DNA of 64,000 nucleotides. Source: Hyphococcus sp. GTDB lineage: Bacteria; Pseudomonadota; Alphaproteobacteria; Caulobacterales; Parvularculaceae. Positions 50,682-59,344 of the stretch are shown piece after piece; the first letter of the stretch is position 1; each line of letters starts with the position of its first letter. A program made the position numbers and the translations under genes. The notes beneath the pieces were generated by a model. It was not told where the DNA came from. It saw only the letters and a list, made by a program, of their open reading frames with translations, and did not search any database. The stretch covers positions 372,001 through 436,000 of the forward strand of contig JANQON010000006.1 of NCBI GenBank assembly GCA_028289605.1, read 5' to 3'.

Positions 50682-50711
50682 ATGTGTTTTTCAAGGATGT
50701 CGCGTCCCAGC

Positions 50712-51476
50712 CTAAAACTTAACAATCGCGCCGCCGTCTACATTCAATCCGACGCCGGAAACAAATTGCGCCTCGTCTGTGGCGAGAAACACCGCCGCCG
50801 CGGCGACATCTTCCGGTTGGCCCAACCGCCCGACCGGCGCCTTGTGTTCCCAATACTGACGAAACTCCTTGTCTTCGAAAAACGGCGCTGACAGCGCTGT
50901 TACGATGGCTCCCGGCTGCAGATAGTTTGCCGTTATGCCGTACTGACCGAGGTCGACCGCCATGGATTTCGTCATGCCCGCAACAGCGTGTTTTGACGTC
51001 CCGTATACGAATAAATCGGGCCCGCCCATATCGGACATGATGGAACCAAGATTGATGATCCGACCCGCCCTGCTTTGCTTTAGAGCAGGTATCGCCGCTC
51101 GGGAAATCTTGAACATCGCCGTAACATTGACGCCCATGACCTGATCCCAAAGCTCATCGCTGGTCATTTCCAGGGACGACCCCATGGCGACGCCGGCGTT
51201 ATTCACCAGAATGTCGATCCCGCCCAGCGCCGTCGCCGCCTCAGCCACAATGCGGTCCGCGGCATTTGTTTCCGTTACGTCCTGTTCGAGGCAGGCTGCG
51301 GCTGCGTGATCGGCGTAGACCGCGTGCAACGATTTTTCCGGCAGGTCCACCGCCAGGACCGATGCGCCCTCTTTAAGATAGGCTTTCGCAATGGCTTCGC
51401 CGATTCCGCTCGCCGCGCCGGTGACCACCGCTTTTTTGCCGCTCAATCGTCCGTTCGCATCATTGCCCGACGCCAT
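50712..51476 (-). CDS. SDR-family oxidoreductase (classical)
   Basis: 254 residues: 'VVTGAASGIGEAIA', 'LVNNAGVAMGSSLE', catalytic Ser ('NLGSIMSDM') and 'YGTSKHAVAGM' (Tyr and Lys). The classical residues are all present. Start at 51476 is backed by GGAG seven bases upstream; the longer frame to 51509 is not. Downstream of the second TonB receptor, behind a strong hairpin at 51497-51522. Substrate unknown. Confidence 0.9.
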   Translation of the reverse strand: MASGNDANGRLSGKKAVVTGAASGIGEAIAKAYLKEGASVLAVDLPEKSLHAVYADHAAAACLEQDVTETNAADRIVAEAATALGGIDILVNNAGVAMGSSLEMTSDELWDQVMGVNVTAMFKISRAAIPALKQSRAGRIINLGSIMSDMGGPDLFVYGTSKHAVAGMTKSMAVDLGQYGITANYLQPGAIVTALSAPFFEDKEFRQYWEHKAPVGRLGQPEDVAAAAVFLATDEAQFVSGVGLNVDGGAIVKF

Positions 51477-51496
51477 CAGCAATCTCCATAAAATAT

Positions 51497-51522
51497 GGGG
51501 CCGGCGCAATAACGCCGGCCCC
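51497..51522 (-). terminator. Hairpin between TonB receptor and SDR genes
   Basis: GGGGCCGGCG, loop CAATAA, CGCCGGCCCC: a 10-bp perfect G+C stem. On the minus strand it is followed by the T-rich ATATTTTATGG, so it can act as a partial intrinsic terminator or as an mRNA-end stabiliser for the receptor message, lowering expression of the SDR gene behind it. Confidence 0.65.
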
Positions 51523-51558
51523 TGTCGTTCTCTCCCCGACGGACGGGGCCGATGGAAC

Positions 51559-54015
51559 CTAGAAGTTTACGCCCAGTTCGGCGCCAAAGACGCGCGGTTC
51601 GCCATACTGGCTGAAAATCCACAAGTCGGCCACCGCCTGGGAAGAGACGCGGTAGCGTTCATTGGTGAGGTTGCGGCCGAACAGTCGGAAACTCCAGATA
51701 TCGTCCTCGCCGGCAAGCTCAATTGTCGCGCCCACAAGCGTTCTGGCGTTCAGCGTCGTATCAAAATCCGGATCGACGTCGGAGTACGAGAACACGTTCT
51801 CGTCCTCGTGCGCCGCAGTAACGCCGAGACGCAGGGTCAAGTCGTCGGCGACCGGTGTTTCGTAGCGCCCGTAGATTGTCCAGATTGTCTCTGGCGTCCG
51901 TGTCAGCGGCCGACCGGAGAAGTCAACGTCGATAACGCCGTCAAAGTCCGTATCCGCCTCAAACGACTCGAACTCGGCGTCCTGCCAGGAGAAGTTGCCG
52001 CCAATGAGCAGCCCTTCAACCGGCGTCACCCACTGGGTTTCCAGCTCGATCCCGAATACGCGCGCTTCCGCCGCGTTAAAGAAGCGGGTTTCCTGGAAAT
52101 CAACGCCAAGGCTGTTGGTCAGCGTCGCCGCGATCTGACGTTGGGCGTCTTTGTATTTTACGTAGAAGAATGTCGGGTTGAACCGAATGGTTCCGTCCGC
52201 AAGGTCCGTCCGCAGACCCACTTCATAGGACGTCGCAATCTCAGGCCGCGTCGGCGCTATGAGTTCGGCTGTCAATTCGTTGCCCGTCGTACCCGACTGG
52301 TCGTTAAAGGCGCCGGATCGGAAGCTGCGCGACGCGTTGAAGTACCCGTAGATATCGTCGGTGAATTCATAGGAGAGAACGCCGCGCCAGCTCGGCTCTT
52401 CGAAATCGCCGTTTTCGGTGTCCGCAAGCACCCCGTCGGAGAACCTTACAAAGTCCGCGGCGCCCAGAAGGCCGAGCGTGTCGAAGGTGATTGCCGGATT
52501 GAACGTCACGCCGTCTTCCAGAAGCTGGAACGTCCGCTGGTTGCGGCCGATCCATTCTTTCTGTTCCCAAGTATAGCGAATACCGCCAGCGAGGGTCAGG
52601 CGATCGGTGATGTCATAGGTCGCATCAGCGAACAGCGCGAACGCATTGGCGTCCTGGGCGTTACACAAAACCTGCGGACCGTTGTTCAGGGCGCCGAAGG
52701 GCGCAAGACCGAAGAGATCCACAAAGCCTAAGCGTTGCGTCACGCAGAACGTGGTGTCGTTGGATTGATAAAACCCGCCAGCGACCACATCGACCTGCTC
52801 GTTGAGATTAAAATTCAGGCGGACTTCCTGTTGAAAGGTTTCACGGTGGTCGGCCCGGTTGGCGTCGAACTGTGAGATTGGCCCGACTTCGCCGACATAG
52901 TTATTGGCGAGCGCAGAGGACTGTTCGCGATATCCCGTGATCGACTTCACGGTTACGGGTCCGAGGTCCCAATTGATGTTCAGATAGTAGCCGTCGACGT
53001 CGACCTGATGGCCGTCGTCAAGGCCGATATCAAACGCGCCGCGCGCGCTGGGATCGGTAATCCCTGCATTGTTGAGCACTTCGCCGCCGACGTCCTGGGT
53101 GAAGCCCAAGAGATTGAATATGAACCGGGGATCGCCGACCGGCGTTTCATTAATGGCGGGAACGGCGTCGGAATCTTCGCGAATGCGCTCATACTGGAAC
53201 AGCGCATTAAAGCTGTCGCTCGGCTCCCACAGGAGTTTTGTTCGGAAACTGAGAACGTCTTCTCCGCCGAGGCGGCGGAAGTCGCCCTGCCCTGTGGCGC
53301 CGTCGACCGGCGTCGGCACAAAACCGAAGACCGGCCCAAACTCGGCGCCGTTGCGATAGTAGCCGTCGTGTTTCTGGTACATACCGGCGAAACGGAAGGC
53401 GAAGTGATCCCATAGCGGCACATTGACTGCGAACCGCCCTTCCACGCGATTGTAGGATCCATATTGAATGCGCGCCTGCAAGGACGCCGCATCCAGATCC
53501 GGTCGCTTCGTGCGCACGTTAACGACGCCCGCCGTCGAGTTCTTCCCAAACAGCGTGCCCTGCGGCCCGCGCAGCACTTCGACCTGCTCGATGTCGAAAA
53601 TATCGAGCAGCTGAGTTTGCACATGAGGAACAACAAAGTCGTCGAGGGTGACCGCGACCTGTGACTCTGAATAGACGATGATGTCTGTCTGCGCCGCGCC
53701 GCGGATGGCGAAGGACGCCGCGTTGAAGCCGGTCACTTTTGACGCCGAGAAGTTCGGCACGAAAGCGGCGATGTCGCCAAGGTCATTGGGCACAAGAGAG
53801 TCCACAACGTCTTCGTTCAGCGCGGTCACGGCGACCGGCGTTTCCTGCAGGTCGGTTTCCCGCCGGGTCGCAGTGACGGTAATCACGTCGTTCTGCGCCA
53901 TGGCGCCGGCCGGAATCGCGACGCCGGCGAATCCCGCGCCTGCGGCCGCCAGTTTCAACGCCAGCGGCGCAGCGCTGATTTTCAACACTGATTTGAGTTT
54001 TTTGCTTGCAGACAT
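51559..54015 (-). CDS. TonB-dependent outer-membrane receptor of the catabolic island
   Basis: An 818-residue receptor. A signal peptide ends near residue 42 ('IPAGAMAQ'), then 'DVITVTATRRETDLQETPVAVTALNED' (TonB box and plug), 'EVLRGPQGTLFGKNSTAGVVNVRT', and a long aromatic-rich barrel ending 'GAELGVNF'. GGGAGGGG precedes the ATG at 54015. Operator D lies just upstream, so it belongs to the island regulon and probably imports its substrate. The TonB-box region is close to that of receptors near 21-23 kb. Confidence 0.93.
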   Translation of the reverse strand: MSASKKLKSVLKISAAPLALKLAAAGAGFAGVAIPAGAMAQNDVITVTATRRETDLQETPVAVTALNEDVVDSLVPNDLGDIAAFVPNFSASKVTGFNAASFAIRGAAQTDIIVYSESQVAVTLDDFVVPHVQTQLLDIFDIEQVEVLRGPQGTLFGKNSTAGVVNVRTKRPDLDAASLQARIQYGSYNRVEGRFAVNVPLWDHFAFRFAGMYQKHDGYYRNGAEFGPVFGFVPTPVDGATGQGDFRRLGGEDVLSFRTKLLWEPSDSFNALFQYERIREDSDAVPAINETPVGDPRFIFNLLGFTQDVGGEVLNNAGITDPSARGAFDIGLDDGHQVDVDGYYLNINWDLGPVTVKSITGYREQSSALANNYVGEVGPISQFDANRADHRETFQQEVRLNFNLNEQVDVVAGGFYQSNDTTFCVTQRLGFVDLFGLAPFGALNNGPQVLCNAQDANAFALFADATYDITDRLTLAGGIRYTWEQKEWIGRNQRTFQLLEDGVTFNPAITFDTLGLLGAADFVRFSDGVLADTENGDFEEPSWRGVLSYEFTDDIYGYFNASRSFRSGAFNDQSGTTGNELTAELIAPTRPEIATSYEVGLRTDLADGTIRFNPTFFYVKYKDAQRQIAATLTNSLGVDFQETRFFNAAEARVFGIELETQWVTPVEGLLIGGNFSWQDAEFESFEADTDFDGVIDVDFSGRPLTRTPETIWTIYGRYETPVADDLTLRLGVTAAHEDENVFSYSDVDPDFDTTLNARTLVGATIELAGEDDIWSFRLFGRNLTNERYRVSSQAVADLWIFSQYGEPRVFGAELGVNF

Positions 54016-54128
54016 CACTGCCCCTCCCAAAACGACCGTTCAGATTCCTACCTGCGATCTGGCTCCGGCGACCACGGCGGCCGCCAGCGAAAACTTCAAT
54101 CCGATCGTAGCGCGTCGAATCAAATTAC

Positions 54129-54146
54129 GAACAATCATGCTTGTTT
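54129..54146 (-). promoter_or_regulatory. Operator D (18-bp palindrome) upstream of the TonB receptor
   Basis: GAACAATCATGCTTGTTT matches the consensus at 16 of 18 positions. It lies 114-131 bp before the receptor ATG in the divergent gap. On the minus strand TTGTTC could serve as -35 with TACGAT 19 bp beyond it, a weaker fit than at A and B. Confidence 0.72.
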
Positions 54147-54249
54147 TTTTCTTGGCTGGCAACAGACGATAAAACCCGTCGTGACTGGTTTTCCGAACGA
54201 TTTGGCGAATGTGCAACACTTCTTTTTTCATATTGCGCCGCACAAAAAC

Positions 54250-54303
54250 AATCCAACATGTTTGTTTTTTTGTTGACCTTGCGCCGCGTCGGGTGTGGTC
54301 TAT
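54250..54303 (+). promoter_or_regulatory. Operator E (degenerate palindrome) and promoter of the ligase operon
   Basis: AATCCAACATGTTTGTTT (54250-54267) keeps the CATG centre and the right arm and matches 14 of 18 positions. Just behind it TTGACC (54273-54278) with GGTCTA (54297-54302, 18-bp spacer) forms a promoter candidate toward the ABM/ligase operon. The 369-bp gap 54016-54384 holds sites D and E and nothing else I recognise. Confidence 0.6.
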
Positions 54304-54384
54304 CGTCGGACGCGAAGCGACATCGCCGCAGCCCTAGCGTTTGTTGCACCGCAATAAGAAAAACTCTTCGGGAGAACGCTCACT

Positions 54385-54678
54385 ATGGCGCACACTTTCA
54401 TCGCGAGATTCAAAATTTTTCCGGAAAAGGAGGCGCAATTCCTCGCCGCCTGCGAGCGCATGGAAAAGGCGGTCGCCGCCAACGAACCGGATGCGCTCGG
54501 CTACAAATTCTACCGTCTGCGCGAGCCGAACATGTTTGCGGCATTTGAGGCGTTCACGGATGAGGCCGCCGACGAAGCCCACCAGAATTCAGACCACTTC
54601 AAGGAGATCGCCCCCACCCTCATTGAATGCATTGACGGCGGCTGGGAACGCGAATTTCTCGATCCGTTGAAGAAATAG
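54385..54678 (+). CDS. ABM-domain (antibiotic biosynthesis monooxygenase-like) protein 1
   Basis: 97 residues of the dimeric alpha/beta ABM fold: 'AHTFIARFKIFPEKEAQFLAACERMEKAV', 'LGYKFYRLREPNMFAAFEAFTDEAA', 'HFKEIAPTLIECID'. Such proteins act as cofactor-free oxygenases on quinols or as heme/flavin partners. GGGAGA precedes its ATG. First gene of the ligase operon; a second ABM paralogue is at 56366. Confidence 0.82.
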   Translation: MAHTFIARFKIFPEKEAQFLAACERMEKAVAANEPDALGYKFYRLREPNMFAAFEAFTDEAADEAHQNSDHFKEIAPTLIECIDGGWEREFLDPLKK

Positions 54679-54688
54679 GGCGAGCGCC

Positions 54689-56353
54689 ATGGCCGACCGC
54701 AATCCCGACGACATCCTTACTTTGAGTGACTTGCTGCTCACGGCCGCAGCCGCGCGCCCTGAAGAAGACGCCCTCGTTTTTCCCGACAGCCGCCAGAGCT
54801 ACGCTGAATTGCTCGCCAACGCGCGGCGTTGGGCGAAGGCGTTTATCGCTTTGGGCGTTCAGCGCCGGGATCATGTCGGACTGTTGATGACGACCCAGCC
54901 GGAATTCGTAGAGGCGCTTTTTGGCGCGGCATTGGCGGGCGCCGCGGGCGTTCCCATTAACGCCCGATACGCCCCGGCCGAACTCGCCTATCTTATCGAG
55001 AACGCCGACATTGTTTCGCTTGTCACCACCGACAAGGTGGCCGACGCTGTTGATTTTATCGCCCGCCTCAACGAAGCGTTTCCTGATATCGCCGCCAACA
55101 AAGACCCGTCGTCATTAAGTGTTTCCTCGGCGCCGAAATTGAAAAACATCGTCGTCACCGGCGACGGCAGCCACGACGGCTATATCGCCGACAGCGGTCT
55201 CGATGCGATTGCGAGCCGCGTATCCGACGCCGATCTCGACGCGCGCATCGCTGAGATTGATCCCGCCGATCTCGGCCTCATTCTGTATACGTCCGGAACG
55301 ACGTCAAATCCCAAAGGCTGTATGATCCCACACAGCGCGATCGTCTCTAACAGCCGCGCGCTTGGCCGCTATCGATACGAAATGACGGAACAGGACCGCT
55401 TCTGGTCACCGCTGCCGATTTTTCACATCGCGGGGATTTTGCCTATGGTCGCCGTTTTTGACGTGGGCGGCGCCTATCTCACGATTCCTCATTTCGAAGC
55501 GGGTATGGCGCTCAAGATGCTCGAATCGGAGCGGGCCACTATGACCTATCCGTCCTTTGTGACGATCATGCAGGACTTGATCAATCATCCGAACTTTCCG
55601 GATACGGATCTGTCGCGAATTCGACTTATGAATTCCAATCTCGGGGTTCAGCCCGCCGAGATTAAGGAGGCCATCGTTAAGGCCATGCCGCAAACTATTC
55701 AGGTCGGCACCTACGGGCTGACAGAAGCGTCCGGTACAGTGTGCACGAGCCGTCTTTCCGATGACGAAGGGACACGCACGTCGCGGCTGGGCGTTCCTTT
55801 GCGCGGCTGGGATTTGAAAATTCTGGACATGGAAACCGGCGCGGAATGCGGCGTCGATGAACGCGGCGACATTTGCATTCGCGGCCCAGGCATGCTGACC
55901 GGCTATTACAAGGATCCGGAGAAAACCGCTGAATCCATTGATAAGGACGGCTGGCTGCACACCGGCGATCTCGGCTCCCTCGACGCTAACGGTCAGATCA
56001 TGTTCCATGGCCGCACCAAGGACATGCTCAAGGTCGGCGGTGAGAATGTCGCCGCCGCTGAAATCGAAGCGGTGCTGAACAGCCATCCCGCCGTTGAACT
56101 CGCCCAGATCGTTGGCGCGCCGGATCCGCGCTACGAGGAAGTGGCGGCGGCTTTCATCAAACTGAAGAGCGGCGCCAACGCGAGCGAAGACGAGCTCATC
56201 GCTCATTGCGACGGCAAACTCGCGCGCTTCAAGATCCCGCGTTATGTCCGCTTCGTCGACGACTGGCCCATGTCGACCAGCAAAATTCAGAAATTCAAAC
56301 TCAAAGACCAGATCACCGATGAACTGAAACAATCAGCGACCCATGTCGCTTAA
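54689..56353 (+). CDS. Acyl-CoA synthetase (AMP-forming)
   Basis: 554 residues of the ANL family. AMP-binding P-loop 'LILYTSGTTSNPKGC' (about 198-212), 'GTYGLTEASGTVC', 'GWLHTGDLGSLDANGQI', and catalytic Lys in the C-terminal 'MSTSKIQKFKLKDQ'. It activates a carboxylic acid to its CoA ester through an acyl-adenylate, the likely entry step of the island pathway. Between the two ABM genes. Confidence 0.93.
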   Translation: MADRNPDDILTLSDLLLTAAAARPEEDALVFPDSRQSYAELLANARRWAKAFIALGVQRRDHVGLLMTTQPEFVEALFGAALAGAAGVPINARYAPAELAYLIENADIVSLVTTDKVADAVDFIARLNEAFPDIAANKDPSSLSVSSAPKLKNIVVTGDGSHDGYIADSGLDAIASRVSDADLDARIAEIDPADLGLILYTSGTTSNPKGCMIPHSAIVSNSRALGRYRYEMTEQDRFWSPLPIFHIAGILPMVAVFDVGGAYLTIPHFEAGMALKMLESERATMTYPSFVTIMQDLINHPNFPDTDLSRIRLMNSNLGVQPAEIKEAIVKAMPQTIQVGTYGLTEASGTVCTSRLSDDEGTRTSRLGVPLRGWDLKILDMETGAECGVDERGDICIRGPGMLTGYYKDPEKTAESIDKDGWLHTGDLGSLDANGQIMFHGRTKDMLKVGGENVAAAEIEAVLNSHPAVELAQIVGAPDPRYEEVAAAFIKLKSGANASEDELIAHCDGKLARFKIPRYVRFVDDWPMSTSKIQKFKLKDQITDELKQSATHVA

Positions 56354-56365
56354 AGGAGACGATCT

Positions 56366-56677
56366 ATGACGGCGTTTGTGGCGAAACTCGTAGTGAAACC
56401 GGAAAAACGCGAAGAGTTTGAAAAGTTGCAGACCGAGCTGCGCGCGCTTACCCACAAGCACGAACCGGAAGCGCCCGTGTACGAGTTAATCCGGTCCCGG
56501 GACGAAGAAAACACCTATCTATGCGTTGCAACCTTTACCAGTGAAGCCGCATTCGATCATCACATGTCGATCGATTTTCATGATCGCTTGGTGCCGCCGA
56601 TCCTCGACTGCCTCGCCGAGGAAATGGACCTGAAATTCTACGACATTATTGGCGAGCCGAAACGCGCGGCGGAATGA
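56366..56677 (+). CDS. ABM-domain protein 2
   Basis: 103 residues: 'AFVAKLVVKPEKREEFEKLQTELRALTHK', 'APVYELIRSRDEENTYLCVATFTSEAAFDHH'. Diverged paralogue of the protein at 54385. AAAGGAG gives a very strong ribosome site. Its TGA stop overlaps an ATG of the next frame. Confidence 0.82.
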   Translation: MTAFVAKLVVKPEKREEFEKLQTELRALTHKHEPEAPVYELIRSRDEENTYLCVATFTSEAAFDHHMSIDFHDRLVPPILDCLAEEMDLKFYDIIGEPKRAAE

Positions 56678-56694
56678 ACAACAGGAGCGCGGTC

Positions 56695-57285
56695 ATGGGC
56701 GATTATGACGACGCCGAGTTGCAGGAAATCGTGGATCGCAAGCGCATTTATGATGTGCTGACCCGATACTGTCGTGCGCTTGACCGCTGCGACGTCGACC
56801 TCATGCGCTCGGTGTATTGGGATGACGCCAGAGACGATCACGGCGTCTTCAACGGCGGCGCCCAGGAATTTGCCGAATTCATCATTCGCGAAATCCAGGA
56901 GTGGTTCGAAGTGACAGTGCACGCCATTATGAACGTTCATATGGAGCTCGAAGGAAATATTGCGTGCACGGAGAGCTACCTTTTCGCCTATCATCGCATT
57001 CGCGGCGACAAGAAAAAAGTCGAGGAGATATTCGGTTCGACCTACCTCTCGCAATTCGACTGGTCGAAGGTGGAAGGCGTTCCCCATGTCTTTTGGTATG
57101 GCGGTCGCTACGTGGATCGCCTCGAAAAGCGCGGCAAGGAATGGAAAATCGCCCACCGCCAGGTGGTGATGGACTGGAACCAGAATGAACCGTCAACCGC
57201 GATTTGGGACGAAGGCATGTTCAAGACCCTGACATTGCGCGGAACCCGGGGTCATGAAGACCCGGTCTTCAAGAACGTACCCTGA
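56695..57285 (+). CDS. SnoaL/NTF2-like protein
   Basis: 196 residues. 'ELQEIVDRKRIYDVLTRYCRALDRCDVDLMRSVYWDDARDDHGVF' is the helix-cone entry of NTF2-fold proteins such as SnoaL and oxygenase small subunits; the sequence then runs into 'WKIAHRQVVMDWNQNE'. It may be a dehydratase/isomerase or a small-subunit-like helper of the oxygenases. AGGAG before 56695 is better than for the overlapping ATG at 56674. Confidence 0.8.
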   Translation: MGDYDDAELQEIVDRKRIYDVLTRYCRALDRCDVDLMRSVYWDDARDDHGVFNGGAQEFAEFIIREIQEWFEVTVHAIMNVHMELEGNIACTESYLFAYHRIRGDKKKVEEIFGSTYLSQFDWSKVEGVPHVFWYGGRYVDRLEKRGKEWKIAHRQVVMDWNQNEPSTAIWDEGMFKTLTLRGTRGHEDPVFKNVP

Positions 57286-58091
57286 TGCCTGGTCCCGCCC
57301 TCGCCGATAAATCCGCCATCGTGCTCGGCGCCGCCGGACGCGGCAATATGGGCCAGACGATTGCGCGCCGCTTTGCAGAAGAAGGTGCGAAAGTCATGGC
57401 GGCGGGCCGCCATGAAGAAGAACTGAGGCGGTTTTCAAAAGAGATCGGCGGAGACTATGCCCTTTGCGACATCACCAGTCGCGCGGACAATGATGCGCTT
57501 ATCAAAAAAACCAAAGCGACATTCGGCGGCGTCGATATCGCCGTCAACGCAACCGGCTGGGGATTTGTAAAACGGTTCGACAAAACAACAGAGGAAGAGC
57601 TCGACCGAATCCTGGCCCTGCAGTTCAAAGGCCCATTTTTCTTCTGTCAGGCGATCGCGCCGGCAATGGCCGAGCGAGGCGGCGGTTCGCTTATTCAGAT
57701 TTCCTCCGCGACGGCGACAATTATGCTCAACCACCACGCCGCTTATATGGGAACAAAGGCGGGCATTGATCACGTAATCCGTTGCGTCGCCTACGAGTAC
57801 GGCAAAAACGGCGTGCGCGCGAATTCGATTTCGCCGGGCTTCACCAAAACGCCGATGACGCAAGACGCCGCGAACATGCCGGGTTTGGAAGAAGCCTTTG
57901 TCAAAGAATACCCGCTTGGGCGCATCGGTACGTCGGACGATGTGGCGGCAGCCTGTGTATTCCTGGCGTCTGATGAATGCTTCATGACCGGTCAAAACCT
58001 ACAGGTGAACGGCGGTCTAACGCTCCGCCGCAACCCGACTCAGGCGGAAATCAATGCCTCGATTGCGGCGGCGAAGGGTGAGCACGAATAG
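57285..58091 (+). CDS. SDR-family oxidoreductase (last gene of ligase operon)
   Basis: 268 residues. 'VLGAAGRGNMGQTIARRFAEEG', 'AVNATGWGFVKRF' (NNAG variant 'NATG'), Ser in 'QISSATATIML' and 'YMGTKAGIDHV' with Tyr and Lys. 'PGFTKTPMTQDAANMPG' follows. Its ATG overlaps the stop of the SnoaL-like gene, so translation is coupled. It probably oxidises or reduces a ring or side-chain hydroxyl of the pathway. Confidence 0.9.
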   Translation: MPGPALADKSAIVLGAAGRGNMGQTIARRFAEEGAKVMAAGRHEEELRRFSKEIGGDYALCDITSRADNDALIKKTKATFGGVDIAVNATGWGFVKRFDKTTEEELDRILALQFKGPFFFCQAIAPAMAERGGGSLIQISSATATIMLNHHAAYMGTKAGIDHVIRCVAYEYGKNGVRANSISPGFTKTPMTQDAANMPGLEEAFVKEYPLGRIGTSDDVAAACVFLASDECFMTGQNLQVNGGLTLRRNPTQAEINASIAAAKGEHE

Positions 58092-58122
58092 AGTGAATTG
58101 AGGGTTCGATCTCTTTATCTCC

Positions 58123-58207
58123 TCCGCTCATCCCGACGAAAGTCGGGATCTCCTTCAGATAGATCGGGCAGGCCGAGAAAGATCCCGGCCTTCGCCGGGA
58201 TGAGCGG
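58123..58207. repeat. Family A inverted repeat unit, copy 8
   Basis: Arms 58123-58152 and 58181-58207 (CTCATCCCGACGAAAGTC; CCTTCGCCGGGATGAGCGG). It separates two convergent operons of the island. Confidence 0.85.
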
Positions 58208-58236
58208 ATTCGTATCTTGTCCAATCCTCAACCGCC

Positions 58237-58791
58237 TTACAGGCGCCGCAACACCTCTGACCCGTCCCAGTCGTCTGATTTGCGTTTGACAAAGCTATAA
58301 AATTTGTCGAGCGGCTCGGACCGCTCATAAAACTCCAGCATGCACCCATGAGCGTTTCGCGCATCGACCATGACAAAGCGCACCCCGTCGGTCGTGGTCG
58401 CATCCAGCGCGCAAGCCATGCCCGCCGCTGCGGCGTCCTCCAGCGCTATATCGACGCTGCCGACAAAGACCGCCAGGTGATGCAGCCCTTCTTCGTTCGC
58501 CGCATACATATCGCGCACCGCAGACGGTTGATCGTCATGCTGATGAATAAGTTCGATCATCACATCGCCGAACTGGCCATAGGCCGATGAATGGTCAAAC
58601 GGCGTTTCCTTCCCGCGATAGAGGCTTTTGGAAAGCCCAACATGCTCAAGCAAAAAAAATGGGCCCGCCGTCAATGCGGCCGCAAACCAGTTCGCCGCTC
58701 GCTCGATGTCCGGCGCGTGATAAGCGATTTGGACGATCTCTCCGAACGCCGTCGTTCGGTCGACGTCGTCCGGATGGCGCAGCAGTCTCAC
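58237..58791 (-). CDS. VOC-superfamily protein A
   Basis: 184 residues. GTG start at 58791 overlaps the stop of the next VOC gene (GTGA). 'FGEIVQIAYHAPDIERAANWFAAALTAGPFFLLEHVGL' and 'HHLAVFVGSVDIALEDAAAAG' are two VOC modules of the methylmalonyl-CoA epimerase-like type. The long N-terminal in-frame extension above the GTG overlaps its neighbour and is not used. Paralogue of the following gene. Confidence 0.8.
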   Translation of the reverse strand: MRLLRHPDDVDRTTAFGEIVQIAYHAPDIERAANWFAAALTAGPFFLLEHVGLSKSLYRGKETPFDHSSAYGQFGDVMIELIHQHDDQPSAVRDMYAANEEGLHHLAVFVGSVDIALEDAAAAGMACALDATTTDGVRFVMVDARNAHGCMLEFYERSEPLDKFYSFVKRKSDDWDGSEVLRRL

Positions 58792-59327
58792 CCGGCGAGA
58801 TCGTTGGCGTCGCGGATGGGATCTGATCCGTCCCATTTCTCCGCCGCCTCGCGAATGCGTGCAAAATAATTGTGGATGAACGGCAAGTCTTCCAGCACTT
58901 CGATCATGCCGCCAGTGATCGGCGACGTATCCACATAGCAAAAGCTCAAAGGGCCAAACGTTCCGCTCGCCGCAACTGAAAAGCCCAGTTCCTCATAGCG
59001 GGCGACTTCCTTTTTGTAGTCTTCGACGATCACCGCCACGTGGTGAAAGCCCTCGCTGCCCTTGGGAATGAGGTCGCGATAACAGGACGGCGAGTCGCAA
59101 TGCTGTTCGATGAGTTCAATATGGACGTCGCCCGCCTGGGCGAGCGCGGCGGAAAACTCAACGTCTTGCGGCGCGCCGCGATACAGCGCATCGCCAACCT
59201 GCGGCCGGTCAAGAATGTAGAACGGACCAACGCCGAAGGTTTCCATCCACTTCTCAGCTGACGCGCGCACGTCATTCACCACATAGGCAATTTGCAGCAC
59301 CTTGTGGTTCATGGCGGGATGCAGCAT
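58788..59327 (-). CDS. VOC-superfamily protein B
   Basis: 179 residues with 'VLQIAYVVNDVRASAEKWMETFGVGPFYILDRPQVGDALYRG' and 'GFHHVAVIVEDYKKEVARYEELGFSVAASG'. It is about the same size and layout as protein A, so the pair is a tandem duplication. GAAGGGG lies before the ATG at 59327. It follows the E2 gene by 17 bp; in such a setting VOC proteins can act as epimerases or ring-cleavage-like enzymes on CoA esters. Confidence 0.82.
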   Translation of the reverse strand: MLHPAMNHKVLQIAYVVNDVRASAEKWMETFGVGPFYILDRPQVGDALYRGAPQDVEFSAALAQAGDVHIELIEQHCDSPSCYRDLIPKGSEGFHHVAVIVEDYKKEVARYEELGFSVAASGTFGPLSFCYVDTSPITGGMIEVLEDLPFIHNYFARIREAAEKWDGSDPIRDANDLAG

Positions 59328-59344
59328 GGGCGTCGCCCCTTCTT

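Noticed and set aside
3876-58207. Family A repeats as a CRISPR array
   Set aside because: The copies are far apart, inverted internally and scattered between genes; there is no regular repeat-spacer pattern and no cas gene.
58792-58941. Upstream extension of VOC protein A
   Set aside because: It overlaps VOC protein B in another frame; the GTGA overlap at 58788-58791 with coupled translation explains the start.
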